64,000 bases of DNA, taken from contig OY735219.1 in NCBI GenBank assembly GCA_963457665.1, forward strand, positions 16,255,032 through 16,319,031, read 5' to 3'. This DNA is from Thysanoteuthis rhombus. Its lineage: Eukaryota > Mollusca > Cephalopoda > Oegopsida > Thysanoteuthidae. Below, piece by piece: positions 57,854 through 64,000 of this stretch (positions are counted from its first letter, which is position 1; each line of letters begins with the position of its first letter). The notes under the pieces were generated by a model. That model worked only from the letters and a program-made list of their open reading frames with translations, was not told the DNA's origin and did not search any database. Made by a program: the position numbers and the translations under genes.

Positions 57854-57970
57854 CAGGGTTTCCCAACTTTTTTTGTCCTTATCGCCCCATTTTGTTTTTT
57901 TGTTTTTTAATCTATCTCTTCCTTTTGCCCTCTTGGGACAATATTGCCCCCGTCAAAATGACTACATTGC
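57854..57970 (+). mobile_element. hAT-like terminal fragment
   Basis: CAGGGTTTCCCAACTTTTTT then TGTCC, and GCCCTCTTGGGAC with ATTGCCCCC, is in the style of hAT termini. No matching right end was found. Confidence 0.45.
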
Positions 57971-59739
57971 TTATGCCTTAAGCCGAATAAGAACTCATAT
58001 CAGGTAGCTTGAGAGTATATCTCTTAATTTCGTAACAGTCTATAACCCACCAGTTGAACTTTCACCCCTTTGAAAAGCTTATAAAAATTAGCAAATCAAA
58101 ATTAGGTGAATTCTATCTCCATTTGCTTATAAACTGAGTATGTATTTACTTTATATTTGACCAAAATAATGCTCAAGATCTGGGTTCATCTGGAAGTAAT
58201 TGAAATTGACCATTATTTGAACCCTCTAAGCCATCTACCATCTGCTCAAGGTTTCATCAAATCAGCTGAACCAGTTTGTAAGACTGGCATTTTCAAATGC
58301 CAATTATGCATACTCAAGAGCATTGTGGTTTTATTGATATGCATGTTGAAGATTCTATCTAAAATTAGATATTTCACTCTGTTTTTCTGACAAAGGTATC
58401 ATTACCTCTCTCATATAAATGGTGTATATCTACATAAATATTGGAGCCTTATGTTTGTTCATTCATGCCACTATTACGACTACAAGGCTGATTGATCTAA
58501 TTTGGATATTGTCTTTACCCAACCAGCAGTTATCGCAGCTTGGTTATCAGGTGGTTGGTTTTCTTGGACTCTAACACACACATTATAATGAAGAAGCCTG
58601 TATTAACTTTTCAGCTCAATAACATTAGCTCAATAATATTGATTGTGAAGGTGGCTGCTTAGTTAACCCAAATAACCTTCAGCATTATTGGAATTCTTAT
58701 TGGTATTGAAAAACAAAAGAGTGTATATTGATTTCACGGCCAATATTGATTACTGATTGACAGACTAAGAAACAAATGAAACAATACAAAAAGAGGTGAA
58801 ACTTGCTGCTTCTGCTATGATACTTTTTTGAACATTTTTTTCCTATTTGTTTGAATGCTAACTAACCTCACGGAAAATACAATGAAGATAAATACTTACA
58901 AAATAACTAAATGAATAGACATGAATGATTAGTACCAACTTTAACCCTTGTTAAGCCCCAGACTATTCAGTAGCAAAACAAAAACACAATGAATAATACA
59001 GTCAAGCATTAACTAGCGGTTATGGAGATTAAAATCCACATCTTTCCTGCCTTCATGCAAGTACCTCTTCCCAGATCTGTTGAATTTGTATATTAAGTTG
59101 ACTCCTTATGACGGTTGTATTATTGAATTCTTGTCACCCATGTATGCGAATGAAATTTTACAATTTTAGATAAGATACTATAAAACCACTAAAAATTAAT
59201 TTTGTCTTTGACCCGTATATTCTGTTATTTAAAATTGCATGTGCATGCTTTGAGTCATGTGATGAGAATATATGGGGTCTATGCAAAAATGTGGGGGGAA
59301 AAATAAGCGTTTTATGGATTTGATCTAAAAGCATTTTCAACTGCTGATCACAATCCAGGGGTGTACCTGAGGGGGGAGAGGGCTATTTGAACCCCGCCCC
59401 TCATTGGAGCAGCAAGGAGGAGTTTTGAAAATAAATAGTAATTAACCTACAACATTTCTATTTATAAATCTCACTAAATATTGGAGAGGTCTGTCAACCC
59501 TCCTAATCCTCACAATCTCAAGATGATGTTTTCTTGTGATATTTTTCAGTTTATAAATTGAGTACTTTTCTATTAGATGTATAAATTATTAGATGTATGA
59601 AATAATTTTCCTTGTGGTCTATTAATGAATTCTCATGAAGAGCAGGAATGCTTCAAAAGAAAGAGGAAACTTTCTGATCATGTGAATTTATTCCCATAGG
59701 AATATCTAATTCTCTCAATTCATGAAATTTATGAAGGGT
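57971..59739. other. Gene-free stretch
   Basis: The 77-codon frame at 58157-58390 has no motif. About 59354-59405 has GGGGTGTACCTGAGGGGG, GAACCCCGCCCCTCATTGG, typical of the ends of some invertebrate DNA transposons. I cannot name the family. Confidence 0.4.
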
Positions 59740-59850
59740 AAGTTATCAAAGAAAATAACTCTTGATTGAAATTATCCCCTTCTGACCATTGGATGGATTT
59801 TTTTTTAAAATTCTCTAATCAATTCACTGAAGAGGTCCATGAATTCAAGA
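59740..59850 (+). repeat. R4 fragment
   Basis: GAAAATAACTCTTGATTG, AAATTATCCCCTTCTGACCA and CACTGAAGAGGTCCATGAA follow the R4 order with decay. Confidence 0.6.
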
Positions 59851-59929
59851 TCAGCAAATTATCTTGGCTTATATTGCATATATGTAAATAGATAGCCTGC
59901 TTAGTACTGTCCAGTGTTGATTCCCTTTA

Positions 59930-60200
59930 GTGCTCTCTTTCAAATATTTTTCTGATGAATTTAGTAATTTTAAATTTCTAATAAAAGACAGCATCATGGA
60001 TAATCCCTTGAATAACAGTACACTGTGGTTAATGTGCCATGTGCAGGAGAATAAACATATGAACATACATCAAAATTTATGTAGAGATATTTCATCAACT
60101 CTAGAAAGAAGCTACCAGATGAGATACACAACATTCATCCATTCCACCATGTTGACCACTATCATATATTTTGAGATACTGGCACAATCTGTATCTATGC
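59930..60200 (+). repeat. R6 copy 2
   Basis: AATTTAGTAATTTTAAATTTC, GAGAATAAACATATGAACAT, GATATTTCATCAACTC and AGCTACCAGATGAGATACAC match 3270-3600. Confidence 0.65.
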
Positions 60201-60499
60201 TATACTATGATAACCCTGTATAATGCTGTTTTGCATAGGGCTACATTTTTTTAAGAACGTAGCTTGAGTACTGACCAAGATATTACTGGACATTAAAACA
60301 ACCTAGTTAACTTAGAACGATTGTCTTTCCCTACTTCCTTGTATCACTAAATTAAGAAAAAGAAAATCTTTTACTTTGGTGTTCTTGACATAAGATATTA
60401 GCATCTGAACCAAAGACTTAATTCTTTTCACCAAATGTAGTTCAAAACCTTGATTTCTAAATCTTGAAATTCAAAATCATAAAGTTAGTTCAACTAAAA

Positions 60500-60735
60500 T
60501 ATTGATTTTCTTATTTAACATTTAAATTCATAGAAAGAAAATAGAATGTCAATATCAACGAAATAACTATTTATTAAAATCATCTCCCTTTCACCATTTA
60601 ATGATTTTTTTTTTTAATGTTAAGTTCACTTTACAGAGATTTTTCACTACTTCTTATGCTATTCATTGAAGAGTTCCATTGTCATTTACAAATGGTTTCA
60701 AGCGGCTTATGAATTTGGAAGTTAAGATACAAAAC
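60500..60735 (+). repeat. R4 copy
   Basis: AATGTCAATATCAACGAAA, TTAAAATCATCTCCCTTTC, ATGCTATTCATTGAAGAG, TTCCATTGTCATTTACAAA and GCGGCTTATGAATTTGGAA. Best partner of 40060-40270. Confidence 0.7.
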
Positions 60736-62034
60736 GTTTATTATTTTGAAACTGAGAGACTAACACAGTCTGGCAGATGATGCCATTATTTTACAGTAGA
60801 CTCCCATCATTATAACTCCCACAGGATTTAAAAGTGCTGCTAAAACAAATTTGCTTGGATAATTGGGCTTTATATACAAGGTAATTAATAATAATCATAA
60901 TAAATAATTACAAAAATTACTTTTTATTACCCTTTTAGAGTCTAAATCTCCGTATAAGGTTATTAGTTTTTAAAATAATGCTCTGAAATCATGTGCTGTT
61001 GCTCGAAACCAATCTCTGACAATTGTCTTACAAGAATTTGAAAACCTGCTGTTAGTGTCATTGAAAAGTGCCATTAGAATGAGAGTTTACTATATATTGA
61101 GAACGCTTGATACACATTGGTATTAAATGGTTGAAGTGTAGACGGATTTATAACTGTTTCCTTATTAGAGCTGATAACTAACATTATTTTAAAGCCAAAT
61201 GCAATTATTAGTATCTAATCTATTGAATGTATTTTCTGCCTTCATTTGTATAACTGTATTGTCTAACCTAAAAAGTTTTTTAAAAGTTGTATTCCTTGCG
61301 TTAATTTTTTTTTTTTAATGGAGGATAGCAGAATAGGAACCATAAACTTATGAAGGATAAAATTTTGTTTTAGTTCAAGAAACATGAGCAGTGCTTCACT
61401 GAAATCAACTCTAGTACTAATAAAAATGTTCACAAATCCATATTTCAGTAGAAGTAAAATGTAATCAAATGGTATCAAGACAGAAAGCATTTCTTAATAT
61501 GTACTTTGCAAATATTACACTGTGTCTAATGCAATAATATAACGATATGGGGACCAACTACTGAAGCTCAATATCAACAGTTATGGGTCTTAAATCAGTT
61601 GCAATGAGCAATGTCTCCGTCAGGCATATATAGTACTTGTACATTAAATTTTAGAATAGCATTTTTGTGCCAAATGTATTCAACCTACCAGCAACATTAC
61701 TATGCATATTTGAATGTCTGCTGTGCCATTTCTTAGCAAGCCCCCCACAGCATCCAAATGTGTATTGTTGTAATAGAGTTACAGTACACATCTAGGTGCC
61801 TACTGTGAAGTGAGGGTTAACAAGCTTGTCTTGCAGGCTATTGTATATCCTAAGCCAACATCTGAACTAGTATACATTATGGGAAATAATTTTCTTTTTT
61901 TTTCTTTTTTAAAAATTACTAAGTCTCTGTGCTTTTTGAGACTCACTTAATCAACATTTCATTGAACGAAACTCTGTGCCTACATCTACTTTCTTGCGTA
62001 TTTCAACATAAATTTTCGTAGATATGTTTGGTTC
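60736..62034. other. Gene-free stretch
   Basis: No element or gene recognised. The short minus frame at 61263-61490 is chance. Confidence 0.4.
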
Positions 62035-62110
62035 ACTTGGTAAGAGAGCCACCTACTTATCACTTTGTCATGATTTCAAGGTAGGGAAATCTTACTTTTA
62101 TATATCGGTT
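62035..62110 (+). mobile_element. Possible tRNA-like SINE head
   Basis: TTGGTTCACTTGGTAAGAGA then GCCACCTACTTATC, and ATGATTTCAAGG 30 bases later, resemble an A box, anticodon arm and B box of a decayed tRNA-like head. Two weaker, similar-looking phrases follow near 62185 and 62330. Low certainty. Confidence 0.3.
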
Positions 62111-63384
62111 TGGTTTAATGTGATGGGACAGACAAATAATCAAGAGTTTACTCCCCTAATTTAGGCGAGGATTGTTGTCGGCCTCATGGTAGAATAACAA
62201 TCTACTCAAGCCTCTGACTTGGACTACTGTTTGACAAAAATACAAGGCTTTGTGGAGGAAGCTATACAGAACAATTCAACCATAGCTTGCAGCTGAACTA
62301 ATTTTACAAATGTTACTAATAAAAATTAGTATCTTGGTTGAGCATTGGGCTGTAACAGCACCATGCTAGCAGACTCAGATCCAGGCAACTACCTCCGGCT
62401 TGGCAGGTCCACTTTAGCCTCCCAATATTTCTTTCTCTACAGATTCCTGCCTACCACTCTAGCTGATTCCCTGCTCAAACAGGGAACCATCCAGATTTTT
62501 ACTCCTTGTCACCAGAGGGTTATTTGGCAGACTGACTTTCCATAAGTTTTTACCAGCATTCATTTTGAGCCCTTCTGAAAAGGAATTTTTCCAACCAAAG
62601 TCCTGCTGGGGTTTCAGTAGCAAGTACATTTTAAGGATAGTTACTAGCCCCATGCTGAACCCTTTTCCTTTACCTATGCTTGGGACCAGGAAGATTACCT
62701 GAAAGAACATTTTGTTAGTATTCTTAATCATCTACCAAAGTAATGTTTAACTAAATTTCATTTTTTCAATAAATTCAACAGGATTACTTTGTATTACAAG
62801 AGTTACTGATACACGAAAAGTAAAAACTGTCAGTCGCTAATGAAATATTATATTCTTATTATAGATTTTTTTCTGATTTTTAACTGCAACAAAAGTTAAC
62901 AGCTCTCTGAATATCAAAAACTTTTTAATTGAAACCAAATTTGAAAAGGTTCAGAAGGAAAAAAAAGGAAGGATAGAGGTAATCTTCAAGAAAAATCTAT
63001 TTCTCCAATACGTCATCTTATATCACAGAGTTGTCTATAGGTAACAGGTTATAAGTACGACATCTATCCTGAAAGTATCCAGCCATTTTGAATGTCTATA
63101 GTAACTAAGCAACCAATCAGAGGGGGTTGAGGAGAACACATTCAGTTAGGAGCATCGAAAATGTACTGAGCAGGCCGTGTTCAAAATTTGACTTAAAAAA
63201 GGCTTGAACCCAACTCCTCCCACCAGCTATGAGTAAAATAGCATATGGTGAAGTGAGTGATGCCTCTAATTCTATTCTTTGTCTGTAATATTTGCCAAAG
63301 GAGATAACTACTGAATGCTAATTATAGAGTAATCTGTAAATTCATTCTGGTTGAACATAAAAACATTCTGTTACCCTGCATTTT
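62111..63384. other. Gene-free stretch
   Basis: The opposite-strand frames over 62345-62731 overlap and carry no domain. At 63072-63095 ATCCTGAAAGTATCCAGCCA resembles text at 51155-51175. About 63160-63180 TACTGAGCAGGCCGTGTTC follows it, which may be a mariner-type 5' region. Confidence 0.4.
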
Positions 63385-63459
63385 CTTGTTTATTTTTAAA
63401 AGTGCAATCGTGAAATTATTCAAATATGCTGTCATTTTTGATAGCATGGGTAAGCTAGT
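63385..63459 (-). repeat. R2 copy, reverse
   Basis: The minus strand reads CTAGCTTACCCATGCTATC, AAAAATGACAGCATATTTGA, AATAATTTCACGATTGCA, the R2 order. Confidence 0.6.
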
Positions 63460-63809
63460 TCTCTAAAATAATTCTAGCCATTTTTATTCTGATGCTACTG
63501 GAAAGGGGAGCATTTTTAGCTTCTTATATTTTTACAGATAGTGTTGTGTACAATGCTTGGAAAAGGGATCAACATTTCTTCTCATTCAAATCACCAAGGA
63601 GCAATGTTTGCTGTTTTTGTTTTTTCTGCTCTTTCATGCACTCTACAAATATCTTTGCTAATTATAACTGCTATGAGGACAACAAAGATAATGTTTGTTC
63701 CTAAATGACTCCAGCTCACCACTAAAAAAAGCATTGCAGTGGTGTCCATCAACTGTAGCATTAAAACTTTGCCCATCCCAAATTCTAAAGAACAGACTGG
63801 TCTGCTTAG
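63460..63809. other. Gene-free stretch
   Basis: The two opposite-strand frames over 63492-63776 overlap and have no motif. Confidence 0.4.
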
Positions 63810-64000
63810 TCATTCAATAAAAACTGTCACATGAACAATGTCTTTTGGCAGCATGCAGTGTTTTGGTGATCAATTAATGAATTTAAAAATAAGGTTATCA
63901 ATAATTTACTTTTCTCCCCTTTGTGGGCTGTGATCATTAAGAAAGTTTGAATCTTCAAAAGACAAGTGTGAATGCAGCTGACTAAGGGATCAATTTAGCA
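63810..64000 (+). repeat. R1 copy cut by the window end
   Basis: TGTCACATGAACAATGTC, TTTTGGCAGCATGCAGTG, GTGATCAATTAATGAATTT, GTGGGCTGTGATCATTAAG, GTGTGAATGCAGCTGACTA and AGGGATCAATTTAGCA continue to the last base, matching the first half of 17130-17525. The remainder should lie beyond the window. Confidence 0.75.

Noticed and set aside
1-64000. Bacterial defence system, CRISPR array, phage or operon
   Set aside because: No long frames, no gene packing, no Shine-Dalgarno-led starts, and clear eukaryotic retroelements throughout.

Overview
The window looks like non-coding nuclear DNA from an animal, strongly A+T-rich and full of decayed mobile elements and simple repeats. I find no host protein-coding gene, no exon chain, no intact tRNA or rRNA gene, no CRISPR array and nothing bacterial. 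Most reading frames over 60 codons are chance frames, or fall in microsatellites or transposon debris. Eukaryotic status rests on non-LTR retrotransposon 3' ends with (TGATGA)n tails, tRNA- and 5S-derived SINE-like pieces with Pol III box motifs, mariner, Tc1 and hAT relics, and long (AT)n/(GT)n/(GA)n tracts. A recurring motif close to AGGGAGATAACTT (for example near 5893, 23807, 53156, 63298) is, from general knowledge, common in mollusc genomes. A mollusc, possibly a cephalopod, is therefore my best guess, held loosely.

Layout. 1-10 kb: a tRNA-type SINE, a 166-bp foldback repeat, and the best-preserved LINE remnant (8365-9002), which still encodes the C-terminal part of an RTE-like reverse transcriptase with one in-frame stop. 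10-17 kb: a reversed LINE tail, a three-unit tandem repeat of about 144 bp (12940-13320), and a diverged inverted pair of about 490 bp with 2.35 kb between the arms (13296-13777 and 16128-16640). 17-27 kb: the fullest copy of dispersed family R1, a mariner end, hAT-like elements, a fresh tandem duplication, a MITE candidate and a hairpin. 27-40 kb: microsatellites, 5S- and tRNA-derived pieces, a mariner transposase relic, a Tc1-type end, a degraded transposon-type ORF, and a 515-bp palindrome made of two inverted tRNA-like SINE copies. 40-48 kb: a 730-bp polypurine stretch, a compact CRE plus CTCF-like site, a hAT-like MITE, and a near-identical 225-bp direct repeat pair. 48-64 kb: a second 5S-derived piece, more tandem repeats, another reversed LINE fragment, further R2/R4/R6 copies, and an R1 copy cut by the window edge.

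The elements do not form a pathway or operon. The window reads as a large intron or gene desert in which LINEs, SINEs and DNA transposons have piled up. Provisional family names R1-R7 are mine and rest on similarity seen by eye between copies inside this window. No previously undescribed functional system is evident. The strongest leads are the inverted SINE palindrome, the paired 5S-derived sequences, family R1 and the CRE/CTCF-like site.
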